DNA of 64,000 nt from Allolobophora icterica (taxonomy: Eukaryota; Annelida; Clitellata; Crassiclitellata; Lumbricidae), in NCBI GenBank assembly GCA_963556255.1, contig OY744606.1, positions 4,485,192 through 4,549,191 of the forward strand, written 5' to 3'. The translations under genes were made by a program, and so were the position numbers. A model generated the notes under the pieces. That model did no database searches. It had not been told where the DNA came from and was given only the letters and a program-made list of their open reading frames with translations. Within the stretch, counting starts at the first letter, position 1. Every line of letters begins with the position of its first letter. This document shows positions 43,320 to 55,177 of the stretch, one piece after another.

Positions 43320-44130
43320 CGGTAGCCATCGAGGCCGACATTTCAATTTTCAAGCCATATTTAATCCAAAATACTTATTCTTTTTCTTTTAACTCTCCAG
43401 ATGGAATGGAACTTTAGCCAATTTCAGAAAATTTACTCTCCGGAGTTGACCATGGAACAACTGAATGCCAAATCTCAGCTCACTGCACTTAAACTGTAAG
43501 ATTGTGAAACGCTAATAAGCTTAGACCCCTACCTCCATAACGGGAATTTTATCGTCTACAATGTCATCTACTCATTTTCATTTTAGAACAAATTTATCCA
43601 TTTTTCCTATCAGCAAAATCGGAACACGTGTATAAGTCAAAATCAACGACGTGTTAAATGCTTATATCATGTAACGGAGGGAGCGCTCTTCAGGTAGCCG
43701 GCTCGGAAATGTTTAACCAAGGACAGTTATTGATTCTGAGATTGTGAGGGGACCGAGGAATCATATCAAGGCCGCCAATATGAGCGTGGCTCCATACCCG
43801 GATTTGTAACTTATTTTAAGGATATAGAAGCTTGCGCTTTGACCTACATCTCCGCATGCCGATATGACTAAGATGACAACCATAAGGCGGAGAGTGATGT
43901 GAAATCTTTCCAAGAAGAGTGTAGTCGTGGTCCAGATCTGCGGCGCCTCGTCACGACGTTCAATCTGTCGGGTGGCCTGTGTGACTGAAACTCTGCCCGT
44001 CTGACAGCCTGTGACTCAGTTCGTCGGGCTCTCGGTCTGCCTGTGTATCTAAGTACTTTCGTACTTTGGTGGTACATGCTCCTCACTCTGTCTACATACA
44101 TGAAGCAAGACGAAAGACTGCAGTATTGAC
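43320..44130. other. Unique sequence, no gene recognised
   Basis: No motif in the open frames; a moderately GC-rich patch at 43900-44050 is not otherwise distinctive. Confidence 0.35.
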
Positions 44131-44132
44131 TG

Positions 44133-44400
44133 GCATTGTTTAAAAAGTGGGAGTACAGTACCCCAGCCCAAAAAGTGGGTGTACGGGTACCCATCGTACC
44201 CCCACAAATTAACCCTATGAGTGGCAGTTTCAAAACGGTAGTTCGCTGCAGAGCGAACGTCCCCAAAGGAGAGGGGAGGGTAGTGCCAGATGCAGCCAAG
44301 GGGAAGAAGGGAGGGGTCCAAAGTTGGTCCTTTTTGTGCAGGTCTTCTTTGGACGACCCCTGAACTTTACAGGCGCTGCATAAATGTCTAGGTACAAGCA
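44133..44400 (-). repeat. Inverted partner of 40825-40915, followed by a LINE-like tail
   Basis: Reverse complement of 44133-44215 gives AATTTGTGGGGGTACGATGG, ACCCGTACACCCACTTTTTG and AACAATGCCAG, matching 40825-40915. At 44372-44396 CAGGCGCTGCATAAATGTC resembles a LINE 3' tail. Confidence 0.7.
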
Positions 44401-44409
44401 CACATGGCC

Positions 44410-46710
44410 ACACAAAGAGATCAACACAAGATTTCAAGTAATAATGTTACAAATGCAGGTAGTATATTACATGCAAAAGCTATACGGTTTGCACAAATAC
44501 AAAGCGGCTGATATTACAAAAGTTTACACAATTTACAAAAATTGTCTTAACACATGCCACACAATTCAACGACTATAGCAAAACCATAACATCAGATCAA
44601 TTTAATGGGCATTTCATATATTATATTTACCATTATATTCCGGGATTGAATAGTCGGGGGAGGGGGTTGAGGGGGTATAGGTACATAAAAAATTCTGTTT
44701 GGGACATCCGGACCGGTAAGAATTTTTCAACCCCCCCCACTGAAATATGACAAATCAAACCTGGATTATATTAATCACACATTTGTAACTCGATGCTCAG
44801 CAGACACCTGTAAACTATTTGTGCAGAGGATTTGACTTTTGGGGGATATCGAAGTAATATTGGGGTTTAAGTAGTAGTAAGAAAAACAATGAAAAATATC
44901 AGTCCACAGAGTTTATGGGCTGCGGAAACCGAGATGTTCTAAATGTTTCTCTAACCTATCAAAATTCAACCTGGCATTAATTACGATTACTGTTAACTTG
45001 AAGCAACCAACAATACACCTACGAAAGCGGCGCTTTAGAAGTAATTAGATATGCAGATTGATGGCAGTAGCAACTGATGAATGTTGTAATCGAGTAAAAT
45101 AAAACTAGATGAAACTATAAAGCCATACCAAAGACTTCGGTATGAGTCGGGTGTTTGGCCTTGCATCAAATGTCACCAAGTTTCACCTGGTGATACCTGG
45201 CACCGAAAATAGTCAAATAGTCCCAACTTCCAGGACCAATCCTATGATACTTGACATTAGATTAGATTAGCTCATGGTCTGCAAAAACATTTTGATAGAT
45301 TGTATCACAAAGTGCATTAAACAGAATTAGTAACCACACAATGTCATTGTCTTAACTTGATAAAAAGTAAAAGACACATTCACACATGCTTATAACAAGG
45401 TTACATAGTATTTCAATGGCATGTGTTTCTATCCTTATGTTAAACAATTATCGAAAAGGGAAACACTTTTGATTATAACATCGCTGCAAATAGTTTCTGT
45501 AAGTGATTCAAAGTTCTTTTATATGTCTTGGAAAAAACTCTGAATCCCTGCTCATACAGAAAGTCTCCGATTCACACTCACAGTTTAATGCTAACCATAT
45601 TTCAATGCAAGCATTTTTCAGAAACGTTTTTTGCGATATTAAGCTTATAGTGAACCAGGCAATTAGATGCACAAAGCAATACACTTTCTCATTTCTATCT
45701 TATTGACAATAAAAGGCAGTTTCTTTTCAATTTAATTTTTCAATGATTAGTACTGGTCCCTGTATTTATAAAAAAAAACACTTCAGAAGTATTCAAATGT
45801 AAAGCACATCAGAAACAAAAACTTATATGACAAACAATACAAAAAAGTGCAGTAAAAGTAAAACAGCAGATCTGGTTTAAACCCATCGTGCTGATCTTTT
45901 AGATGAGTATGGATGAACAATTTGATAAACACATTTGAGGTTTTAAGAGGTGCTATATACATTTGAAGCACATACAAACAGATCTTTGAGGTACATCCAA
46001 ACAAATCAGAAGCTGCTACCAAATGTATAAGCACAGCAAAAAGCAGGAGGTAATAAAAGCATCAAAATACCAAATATGAAAAGTATTCTAAATATTACAA
46101 ATTATTTAAAGATCCACATGATTCAGGTTACAACATATTCAACAATTTAATGTGATTTCCCATTTTAACGTTTAACCTGTTTTTCCACATAGCCTGATCT
46201 CTCATTTCGTATTATTTATCACATAGCACAATGTACAGAATAAACATTAAGCATAACTATTGGTAACCATTTCACACTTGGCAAGTTTCTCATTTCAGCT
46301 TATACTTAACACTTTGACGATGAGCTGAATTGGTTCCCAGTCGCTTTTAGTACACTCTCCTCATGAAAGTGTTAACACAATTGCTGCTAGTATTTTAAAT
46401 TCGGTGGCATTAACAATACGAACACACAGACAAAATAGATGAAGCAATGTACCTGATTCAGTGTTCACAACAAATCAACAATAAAAATGCATCCTGATGA
46501 ACAATCAAAAAAATAATTATTATTGACATGTACTTCAGTTTCATCAGTAAGTACTGCATACCTAACAAGTACAGCGATTAAACTGGTCCCATGTGACAGT
46601 TAACCTACTAGTGAGATAGAATGATTAATAATAATCCAAAAGTTCACTATGCCACTGGGTTTTTAGTCGACCACTAAAGGCCCAATTCCATTTGCATTGA
46701 TCTAAAATAA
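44410..46710. other. AT-rich sequence downstream of Serinc, no gene recognised
   Basis: Over 2 kb with no coding frame and no element ends. Sequence low in repeats just downstream of the Serinc stop could be long 3' UTR or intergenic DNA. Confidence 0.35.
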
Positions 46711-46714
46711 TATA

Positions 46715-47010
46715 ATATTAGTGGCAGTTAGTGCTTTAGTTGTTGAGGGTTCAACCCCCCAACTCTTCTTCTAACCCCTCAGCTAAGTAACTGAAATTTT
46801 TTTAAAGGGGTCAAGAAACTAAAACCTCATGAATTATCAGTTGTGGGATCATGTGCAACATATTGACAACATTAGATTTTTACCTACATTCATGTACTAT
46901 GCTTATATGTAAAATTTACACCTCCCCACAGTTCTTTTTTGACAACTAAAATACTCATGGTATTTTATCATGGACCAACAATCAGATCACAGGTATATAG
47001 CGTTAAAGCA
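46715..47010 (+). repeat. Dispersed repeat family E, copy 2
   Basis: See 39940-40330 for the shared blocks. GTTCAACCCCC, AACTCTTCTTCTAACCCCTC and GTTCTTTTTTGACAACTAAA are the clearest here. Confidence 0.7.
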
Positions 47011-47317
47011 GTACTTAGCATTGTAAATAAGAATTTGTGCTTGCTTCAAGTTCTTGCCAATAAATGGCGTTTGACATAATCTCTAAATAAAAAATATTAC
47101 TAGCATTACATGATCTTTACGAGCATTATGATTATGATTACAATTACACAACAGCAGATCACAGCTATAAAAAAGTGATGCACAGAAACTGCAACAGGGA
47201 GCCCATTACAACCGAGCCTTAAGGGCCATTAAGCTAAAATAAATAATAATAATAATACTAAGTAATAAAAATAATTCTTTTATCTCACTCATTTTTTACG
47301 TCTTGATTGTTTCAAGT

Positions 47318-47482
47318 TTAAATGAGTACACTGACCATACACTGTTGGTGGGAAGATGAGACGACGAGGGAGAGGACTGGCCACCCGCCCTCACATGCCA
47401 AGGCTTAGAAAATGAAGCCGCTAACACTTCATAACATGGCTGCTTGAGGGTTAGCTTAAGGGACTGCTCTTCTTCAAATAAC
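47318..47482 (+). mobile_element. tRNA-derived SINE, family A, 5'-truncated
   Basis: GAGTACACTGACCATACACT, GGAGAGGACTGGCCACCCGC, CACATGCCAAGGCTTAGAAA and a tail AGCTTAAGGGACTGCTCTTC. It lies about 280 bp downstream of the Serinc stop. Confidence 0.9.
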
Positions 47483-47762
47483 TTGATAAGGCTTAGCAAA
47501 CCCACATAGCTTAATTTCTCCAGATTGTTTTTTTGAATTCTGAGGGATTATCTACTAGTGCAAAAATGATAGAAAAAACTAAATATGCAGATAGAATCTG
47601 ACTGAGCACAAAACAACATGAATTCGCCAATCGATGCTAACCCATTGATGCTAATCGATTAATGCTAATCCAATTATACTAATCAAATTATACTAATCGA
47701 TTGATACTAATCCAATGACGCTAATCCAAAGATGCTATTCTACAAACGCAGATCTGTTGACG
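47483..47762. other. Serinc 3' flank or UTR with a GATGCTAATC tandem stretch
   Basis: CGATGCTAATCCA / TTATACTAATC words of 11-14 bp recur about eight times at 47630-47755, just after the stop codon on the minus strand. Confidence 0.6.
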
Positions 47763-47901
47763 CTAATCAAAGACGCGGTTCTTGCAGATGAGCGGAGCGA
47801 GCAGTGACCAAAAGTAGAGTAAGAGGCAGACCCAGCTCGATACGATCTTCACCCAGACGGCTGCCTCACTGCCGTTCAGGGCAACACGTTCTGTGTTTGG
47901 T
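47763..47901 (-). CDS. Serinc: Serine incorporator (Serinc), coding exon 10, C-terminus
   Basis: Acceptor TTATTCCAG at 47902-47910, one base completing a split Arg codon, then 45 codons and TAG. It encodes the last transmembrane helix with the family signature AAVWVKIVSSWVCLLLYFW and LLAPLIC, ending in the conserved NR.FD terminus. Residues 425-469 of the joined protein. Confidence 0.96.
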
Positions 47902-48299
47902 CTGGAATAAAAAAACAATTAATTTCTGTGTCAAACAAAGTTGGCCCTTCACCCGTTAATCTGTACCTCACAACGAAGTAGAAAAAATTTCGAGGAACTT
48001 GTGTTCACTGTTACTAAAGTAAGCAATGTAAAGACCCCATATCCCATGCGGAACGTAGGCGAGGCGCTCATTTCCTTCTCATAGGCCCTAGAGCCGGCAG
48101 TGGACGAATCCCAAGGTTCTGGACACGGGACCAGCGCATAGCAGGACATGCTGTTTACTTCCCAGCTTACGCTGGTACCAGATTATACTGCTTGGTGATG
48201 TGACAGAGGCACATGTGTCTAAGTAACTTGCCTAGGATCAGTACAAGGAGTCAAACCCACAACTGCATGCTACCATGTCCCAAAACAATAATAAAATCA

Positions 48300-48535
48300 T
48301 AGGCCTACAATAAACATGCAATTACCATCTGCACCTTATCATACCCTGACCTAACCATACCTTAAGTAGTTACTTGAAAGACGTAGAGCTCCAATGTCCT
48401 GAGCTTCTGACAGACCATGCTGCATTATACCTTATCTTTCTATACCTTATCATACCATTCTTACCCCCATCCTATCTTAACATGTCTTACCTCACCATAC
48501 CTTATCTACCATACCGTACTGTATCATACTTACCA
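48300..48535 (-). repeat. ACCATACCTTA-rich tandem words
   Basis: Variants of ACCTTATC/ACCATACC recur about ten times inside the intron between exons 9 and 10 of Serinc. Their reverse complements resemble 14270-14420. Confidence 0.55.
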
Positions 48536-48567
48536 CATGATACCTTGTGACGAGTGGTGACACGTAC

Positions 48568-48718
48568 CTGTACCAGTGGGTGAGCGTCATCATGATGAAA
48601 AGCGTTGCCACAAGAAACATGAAGTGGAAAAAGGTGTAGCTGTACGTAACTCCATCTTCCTCATCGTCCCAGACAACCTGACCTTTGCCCTCCTCAGCAG
48701 ATGCAGCACCACCACCAC
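48568..48718 (-). CDS. Serinc: Serinc, coding exon 9
   Basis: 151 nt between acceptor CCATTCAG and donor ACAG|GTACGT. It starts with the last two bases of a Gly codon and encodes a Gly/Ala/Glu loop. The invariant DGVTYSYTFFHFMFLVATLF segment and the TLTHWY end of the penultimate helix follow. Residues 375-424. Confidence 0.96.
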
Positions 48719-48879
48719 CTGAATGGACCAACGACAACACCTTAAGAGTACAAATGTTAACTTGCTCACCTGCTCATTTTTAACTCATTTTCTCACATAT
48801 TCACTCATCACTTGCACATTCTACATCTGTGAGTTGCAAACCAATGTACAAAGTTGTAAATGTAATAAAATATAAATGT

Positions 48880-48978
48880 AATTTATATAACAATAATAAC
48901 AGAAATAATAATAATAACAATGATTATAATAATGATGATGACGATAATAATAATAATAATAATAATAACAACTGTGTT
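48880..48978. repeat. (AAT)n / (GAT)n microsatellite
   Basis: TAATAATAA and GATGATGACG in the intron between exons 8 and 9. Confidence 0.92.
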
Positions 48979-49183
48979 TTATTCTCTCCTGCCCTTTTTA
49001 ATAATGATAGATTATAACTTATACAGGTATATACAAAGCAATAGAAGAAATATATAAAATTCATAGACTACGTAATACTAACATAAATGTAATAATAATT
49101 TTTTAAATAAAAATGTACAATTGATAATAGCATATATATTCAATGACAGAGTAGTTGACACAAAGTACAGAGTCAGAGCGTAC

Positions 49184-49260
49184 CAGAGGCACTGGCTTCC
49201 TCCTCTTTCGTCGGACAACCACGCACTTTGTTGATGGCGGTGTTCCTACTCGAAGAAAAT
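49184..49260 (-). CDS. Serinc: Serinc, coding exon 8
   Basis: 77 nt between acceptor GTTGACAG and donor CTG|GTACGC, entering in phase 2 and leaving in phase 1. It encodes FSSSRNTAINKV and an acidic KEEEASAS stretch, the variable cytoplasmic loop before the C-terminal helices. Residues 349-373. Confidence 0.93.
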
Positions 49261-49427
49261 CTGTCAACCACGAAAAAGAAGTCTTAAGAGAAAAGATCAT
49301 GTAGAAGGAAGTAATTCAGTAGTGTAGCCAACTTAAAAATATCACACAATCAGATACAAGATCAAAACTCAGTGTGCAGCACAATTGCTAAGACCCCATT
49401 ATTATAACAATCATTGTCACTTATACA

Positions 49428-49592
49428 AAATTATTAAGCATAACTATCTAATGACCAAGCATCAATCCACGGTGCTAAATAATTGCTCAAGGTCTCTACA
49501 CATTTACCGTCTCAGGGAAGGAGGATCGAACCCATACTCTCCATGTTACAAGGCGAGTGCTCTAACCAATAGGCCACTGTGCCCCATAGCAG
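49428..49592 (-). mobile_element. tRNA-derived SINE, family B
   Basis: Minus strand: TAGCCTATTGGTTAGAGC-like A box (here GGCCTATTGGTTAGAGCAC), B box GGGTTCGATCC, and body ending with TAGTTATGCTTAATAA. Inserted in intron 7-8 of Serinc, same orientation as the gene. Confidence 0.85.
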
Positions 49593-49599
49593 ATGTACA

Positions 49600-50120
49600 T
49601 ATGGCAGATGTACCTTAGTCTACAGTTCCTGAGCAAGGAACTGTAGACTAAGGTTATTACAAATCGTCAATTCTGTACTGACCAACAGGTAGTCTAGTGA
49701 TAACCTTTAAACAGCTCCCATCCAAAACACAAAAAATTATAATTCCACCAAAGCCTTTGCTTCAGAATGCCACTGGAAGCCATATTGAATTCGCCTGTAC
49801 ACGAATTTAGCTCGTACAGGTGAAGAAGGACTCCACTGGTAGTCTTAGTGTCTGGTTGCAGACACACTGAGACCGCATTGAGAGAAAAACAAAGACAGAC
49901 AAAGAATGCGCTAGATAGACAACATAAATGACAACATAAGACAACTTGGACCAACATTGAGAAGAGCACTGGACTTGACAAATCACCTAGGACAATGGAG
50001 ATCATTTATTTGCACCCATTGCTGCCAAAAGGCTGGAGTCAGAAACTGATGATAATGAACTTTTTAATGAGAGCACTACCGAATTACAATTGTATTGTAC
50101 TGCATTTTGTATTGTGGCTT
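49600..50120. other. Serinc intron, nothing recognised
   Basis: A 21-bp inverted repeat flanks 49613-49655 (ACCTTAGTCTACAGTTCC and its complement), a small hairpin. Otherwise no element. Confidence 0.5.
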
Positions 50121-50122
50121 AC

Positions 50123-50288
50123 CCGGCATAGAAAACACAAATAAGCAGGATGACAATTGGTATGACGACGTCATAACTAAATGTCTGGAACTGCGGAGCC
50201 ATGGAAGAGGATGTTGCGGAGGAGTAGGAGCCGGAGCATGTTTCGTTCTGCGCCACTACACAGATGGCCTGAGGATTGCAGTGAGGAT
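50123..50288 (-). CDS. Serinc: Serinc, coding exon 7
   Basis: 166 nt between acceptor CTTTTTCAG and donor GG|GTAAGC. It encodes PHCNPQAIC, matching the conserved 'NCNP' motif after the TWSAM helix. A Ser/Thr-rich extracellular loop containing a NETC glycosylation sequon follows, then the helix DVVIPIVILLICVFYA. Residues 294-348. Confidence 0.95.
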
Positions 50289-50369
50289 CTGAAAAAGTAT
50301 TCCAAACCAGAACTTCAGGTTCGTTTCTATAACGGATTATTTGTTGGACTATGTGTCCATTTAGTTTAT

Positions 50370-50750
50370 TTCATGGCTGGAAGCAGTGTTTCTTGATGCT
50401 TATGCGTAATTGCCTGGCAGGCTGTGCTCCATGTTACCTCACGGATCTTTGCGTGTTAGTATACTTCCTTCCCCGCTTACAGATTTCTCCGCTCTGCAAT
50501 GCATGGCGACTTGCTTGTTCCACCGGCCCAGATTTCCATGCTCCATAATAGAAGTTTTGCTGTGGTTAGCCCATTGTCCTGGAACAAGCTGCCTAACAAC
50601 CTGCAACATGAGCTCCTCAGCCTCTCTTTGTGTCTCTTTTGCGCAAACGCTTGAAGACCATTCTGTTCAATCGTGGTTTCATTGTGTTTGGTCAGGAGTG
50701 TCTCTGATAAGCCTCTCTTGAAGTGGTGCTATATAAATTTTTAGTTACCA
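50370..50750 (+). mobile_element. LINE 3' end remnant
   Basis: With frameshifts the plus strand reads LAGCAPCYLTDLC, NRSFAVVSPLSWNKLPNNLQ, then KTILFNRGF, the decayed C-terminal LINE signature. It ends in GTGGTGCTATATAAATTTTT. It lies antisense within the intron between exons 6 and 7, starting within about 100 bp of exon 7's acceptor. Confidence 0.85.
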
Positions 50751-50839
50751 CTACCATTCTCATAATCCCAGTCATAGTATTTCATAACAGCTTTTAAATA
50801 TAACTTCCTAACAGAAGAAAAGTCCCTAATAATAACTCT

Positions 50840-50948
50840 AACGTAGCAACCACTGGTACGAAGTGTTAGCGCCTCAATTTTCTTAGCCTCAGCATATGAC
50901 GACAGAAGACCAGTCCTCTTCCTTGTCGCCTCTTCTCCCCAATGGAAG
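50840..50948 (-). mobile_element. tRNA-derived SINE, family A, fragment
   Basis: Minus strand: GGAAGAGGACTGGTCTTC, CATATGCTGAGGCTAAGAAA, GCGCTAACACTTCGTACC. Both ends are missing. Confidence 0.8.
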
Positions 50949-51310
50949 CATAATTTTTGTAATTGTAAATAGAAATTTATATAGTACCATTTAAAGAAAA
51001 TACTGATCATAGCCACTCTCATGAAACACAAAAATTTCATCAATAAATGAAACAATGAACAGAAAACCAGAAGAATCACCAATGGCGGGTTCACTCACAT
51101 ATGTGTTGCCCAACCAACGTATTCCCAACCACAGCAGATAGATAGAATTATGGCAACCAGGGATGGGGGGGATCCGCTAGTCCAGCGTAAGAACCGCGCA
51201 CTCATCTTAAAGCCAAATTTGCTAGAAAGTCAAGGAATATCTTTCTGCTAACATCAACAATTATAAAAGCATGGAATCGGCTGGAAAAGGATGGAGAAAC
51301 TGTGTCTCAC

Positions 51311-51397
51311 TTGTTCCGCTAGCCATCGAGGACCAGGTCAAGTACATGACGTACATGCTGATGAAAGATGACTGGAGGAGACCCGAGTGAGAATTCA
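51311..51397 (-). CDS. Serinc: Serinc, coding exon 6
   Basis: 87 nt between acceptor TTTTGTAG and donor ACAA|GTGAGA. It encodes SGLLQSSFISMYVMYLTWSS, the most conserved stretch of the family (usual form SGLLQSSVI..YTMYLTWSAM). I chose the acceptor at 51398-51399 because it preserves the SGLLQ motif and the phase of exon 5. Residues 265-292. Confidence 0.96.
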
Positions 51398-51597
51398 CTA
51401 CAAAACAAACACATCGAGTGTTTATGATTAGTAAAGATAGTGAGTAAATGTTTTGGAGATGTGTGACGAAAAATTATGGATGCCTGACTAGAATCCACAT
51501 CAATGATAAGCCTTCATAACCTCCCAAGGACTCCCCAAAATTTCAACAACTCTGTGATAACGCCAACACCCGCCTATTAGGGGCCGTCCTGACGGAA

Positions 51598-51775
51598 CCG
51601 GGCCACCTCCTGCACCAACTGCTACCTTCACCAAAGCCACCTACTGCTCCCTCCATCCATGTGCTCATGACCGCATAATTCTCCCAGGGCCACGTTCTGC
51701 ACCAACTACTACCTTCAACCAAACCCAACTACTACTCCTTCCGTCCCAGTGCCTATAACCACATAATCCCCCCCC
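51598..51775 (+). repeat. Tandem duplication of about 90 bp
   Basis: GGGCCAC.TTCTGCACCAACT.CTACCTTC..CCATAACC occurs twice head to tail (51598-51687 and 51688-51775) with about 80 percent identity. Intronic in Serinc. Confidence 0.85.
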
Positions 51776-52172
51776 AGCCTAATGTGTAAAACATTGATTG
51801 TTACAATGATAGACGTTTTAAATGTGTTTATTAGAAGCCTGGAGTGTACACCAAAGAGCAATTAGCAATTGGTTAATAAAGAAATTCTTATTTACATACT
51901 TTGTTCTTCACCAAGATATCCCTGTACATAGGAAGTAAGCATGGGTCTTGAATGATCTGAACATTAGATAGCACTTGGTGTCACAGACAGGAAGTACAAA
52001 GGTCAACTACAATAACAGAGTCTTACTTAATTCAACATCACTTTCAGACCCATTCCTCACACACCACACATCTAAAGATATTTATTAAGAATAAATTAAC
52101 TTTTAATACACTTACATACAAGACTCCAGTATCTAAACCAGAAGCATAAACTAGATGATAAAGACTGTTTAC

Positions 52173-52484
52173 CTTCTTGGATTTTCGGAAGGCAGGAAAC
52201 GATGGACACAATGACACAGAAGATGAAATTGATGCTGACAAAGAACTTGTTGATCTGGCAGTCGGAGTTCCTTGCGTAGAAAACGTACAAAACGACTACG
52301 ATGCCGATGAAGACGAGATAAAAGAAAACGGCAAATGCGACGAGCGACACAAACCAACACTTGTTCCTCGAGCTGTCGTAATTTTCGAGCCAGCTGGCGC
52401 TCCAGCCGTGAGCGAAATCCACGATCAGGATCAACTGAATGAGGATGAAGAGGAAGCCACCGATCGCACCAATGATCATCCAGG
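52173..52484 (-). CDS. Serinc: Serinc, coding exon 5
   Basis: 312 nt between acceptor TTAAACGTAG and donor AAG|GTAAAC. It encodes three transmembrane helices: AWMIIGAIGGFLFILIQLIL with the conserved DFAHGW motif (family form DFAHSW), CWFVSLVAFAVFFYLVFIGI, and FVSINFIFCVIVSIVSCLPK ending in the conserved LPKIQE. Residues 161-263. It is the largest exon and the clearest family match. Confidence 0.98.
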
Positions 52485-52579
52485 CTACGTTTAAACACAC
52501 AACTCAGATTAGCATAAATTGGCATCATAATCTTAATCACAAATTTATATAGAGCCAATTCAAGAGAAACGCCTCAGAC

Positions 52580-52989
<410 letters not shown>

Positions 52990-53364
52990 GTTGATGCCTT
53001 GTATATTAGTCACCGGTGCCATAGAATTTTCTAAATTATTAATAATAATAATGAAAATGTGCAGCACATTCCTGATGTCCAGCTATGATGTCCAGTTCAT
53101 TAGCATCAAAACAAAGATAGCCACAAAGAAAGTTGCTGTCCATCGTACGGTATTCCTACTTCTCTTTGTCTCTTTGTGCCGTCGGCTCTAGGAGCCCTAG
53201 CGATCGTCACGCCACACAGTCTCCGTTGCCGTCTTGCTACTTCTCCCAGTAGCCCTTGAGTCGCGCTTTGGCCTGGGAGTCCCACCTCAGCGCTCCGGCC
53301 TGGGAGTCCCTCCATCCGCGACCATCGGCGTGGTTTGGTGTGTGGCATGACGATTCCTACTTAC

Positions 53365-53444
53365 CATACTCAAATGTAGGATCTTTGATGAAGAATGCTC
53401 CAATCGTAATACCGACCACGATAAGGATCTTGAAAAACCAAAAT
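53365..53444 (-). CDS. Serinc: Serinc, coding exon 4
   Basis: 80 nt between acceptor GTTTGTAG and donor TATG|GTAAGT. It encodes FWFFKILIVVGITIGAFFI, the helix that follows the conserved NG-FWFFK motif (the Gly is split across the junction). Residues 134-159. Confidence 0.97.
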
Positions 53445-54236
53445 CTACAAACATAATTTCTACCTTTTAACTTCAAAAACAAGAAAGGAAATTACCATAT
53501 AATAAGACACTACCCTAAATACCCTACAATAAAAACATAATTAAAGTATGCATGGTGAATAATTTAATAATCATCCTGATTTAACAGTATGCTAGCCGAG
53601 TTAATAAATCAATATATAGTAAATCCAGTTAATAATTTATTTATTAACTAATTTATTTAATTTCTTATTTATTCAATTACTAATTAAATTCTTCTAAGAA
53701 CTATTCTCTTCAGAAGTTCACCTTTGCATGGTAAGTCAGGAATTAAAAAAGAATAATCCGGAGAATACAAGAAACCATTCTTGGACGGCCAAGACTTGTC
53801 AAATTCCAGTAGAGCAAAGGTATCTTGGAAGACAATGCTGTTAAAGCATTGTATTGTGATGGCAATTTACTGAAAGACAAAGCTGGTTTCTCGCACGTCA
53901 CTGGTTGTACAAGAGACACAGTACCCAACTCTGTGATAAAAAGTAGGTCACTGCTGCTAATTGGACCGAGAGTCTCAAACATCAACGAGAATAAAGTAAG
54001 TTTGTGCGAGATTGTTGTATTTTGCGCACTTCCTATATTTGCTATTATTATTATTAATTATTATTGTTTTAATGTAGAATAATTGCTATTGGACAAAGAC
54101 ACCCTTACTTTCTTGCAAATCTTTCTTGTGTTGCTTCCTTATACCGTATACCTTATACTTGTCCTAAACCTAAATCTACAACATGTACGGAGAAACTTAA
54201 GTAAGATAGTAAGATCAAATTTAGTAATGTACTTAC

Positions 54237-54448
54237 CCATTCTGGATCTTCGATCGTGGATCCTTGGATGATTGAACATTGATCATGATTACCATCAAAA
54301 GAAAGAAGAAGCAAGCGAGGCCAAGGCAGAGGCGATAGACAGCCGGATAGCCAATAAATAGTTTCGCGACTCCCGCCGCATCTTTACAAGTCTGATCGGT
54401 GTTTGTCAGAGTCAAAACAGGTTGAATTGTTGAGCAGAGAGAGTCAAC
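54237..54448 (-). CDS. Serinc: Serinc, coding exon 3
   Basis: 212 nt between acceptor CTCTGTCAG and donor GG|GTAAGT. It encodes an extracellular loop with two cysteines, then the family hallmark AVYRLCLGLACFFFLLMVIM and NVQSSKDPRSKIQNG (usual form INVKSSRDPRA.IHNG). Residues 63-132. Confidence 0.98.
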
Positions 54449-54674
54449 CTGACAGAGGATTAAAATCACACACAGTAATTACCATTACAATTTCATGACA
54501 ATTAATTCAGGCAATTAAAAGTTTGTCAAAAAATAGCATACAATTAATAAGAATTGTAAGAAAAAAAACAAAAGTACACATTAAAATGATAATTTCAATG
54601 TCAGTTACATACAATACCAGTATTGAAAAATCCAACTAAAATAGCATACAGTAATTAATATTATTATAATTATA

Positions 54675-54855
54675 CGGAACTCTCTACCTCTCCATGTTCA
54701 CAACTCTCTTAGCAAGACTGCCGTTTGCTCCAAACTGAAAACTTACCTATTCCAGTCTACTTATGGCTCTTAATGGTTGCCCAGCTTCGATGTGCACTTC
54801 TGAATTCGTAAAGAGGGCATCCTCAAATTCCATCCTCAAATTACAATTGTATTGT
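54675..54855 (+). mobile_element. LINE 3' end remnant
   Basis: The plus strand reads RNSLPLHVHNSLSKTAVCSK then LKTYLFQSTYGS and stop, a LINE C-terminus. It ends near ACAATTGTATTGTATTATTA. It lies antisense in the intron between exons 2 and 3 of Serinc. Confidence 0.78.
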
Positions 54856-54944
54856 ATTATTATTATTCTTTATTATACTACATTTAGTATGCATGTATCA
54901 GTTAATCTGAAATTTTAAGTGTGAAAATTGAGTGAAGGAAGTCC

Positions 54945-55030
54945 TTGCACAATAGCCATCTCAGAGGAGGCTTGAACTCATACTCGCCACAATACAAGCC
55001 AAATGCCAATCAGCTTTTGTGTCCCACAAG
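54945..55030 (-). mobile_element. tRNA-derived SINE, family B, head fragment
   Basis: GCACAATAGCCATCTCAGAG, a B-box relic GAGTTCAAGCC and CACAAAAGCTGATTGGCAT on the minus strand match the head of family B copies. Confidence 0.65.
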
Positions 55031-55177
55031 GTATAAGATGAATGTGAATTGCAATGAAAATTACACATAATGAGAACAGCATGAAAATTACACATAATAA
55101 TGAAAAAAGCAATGAAACTTTCACACAGCGATGCAAATTGCACTGAAAAAGTTACATCATTAATAACTTCAACCAAC

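Noticed and set aside
51110..51175. Hydrophobic minus-strand frame (LSICCGWEYVGW) with a GTGAGT donor, between Serinc exons 6 and 7
   Set aside because: Exons 6 and 7 already join in phase and match the family without a gap; inserting this segment would break a conserved region.
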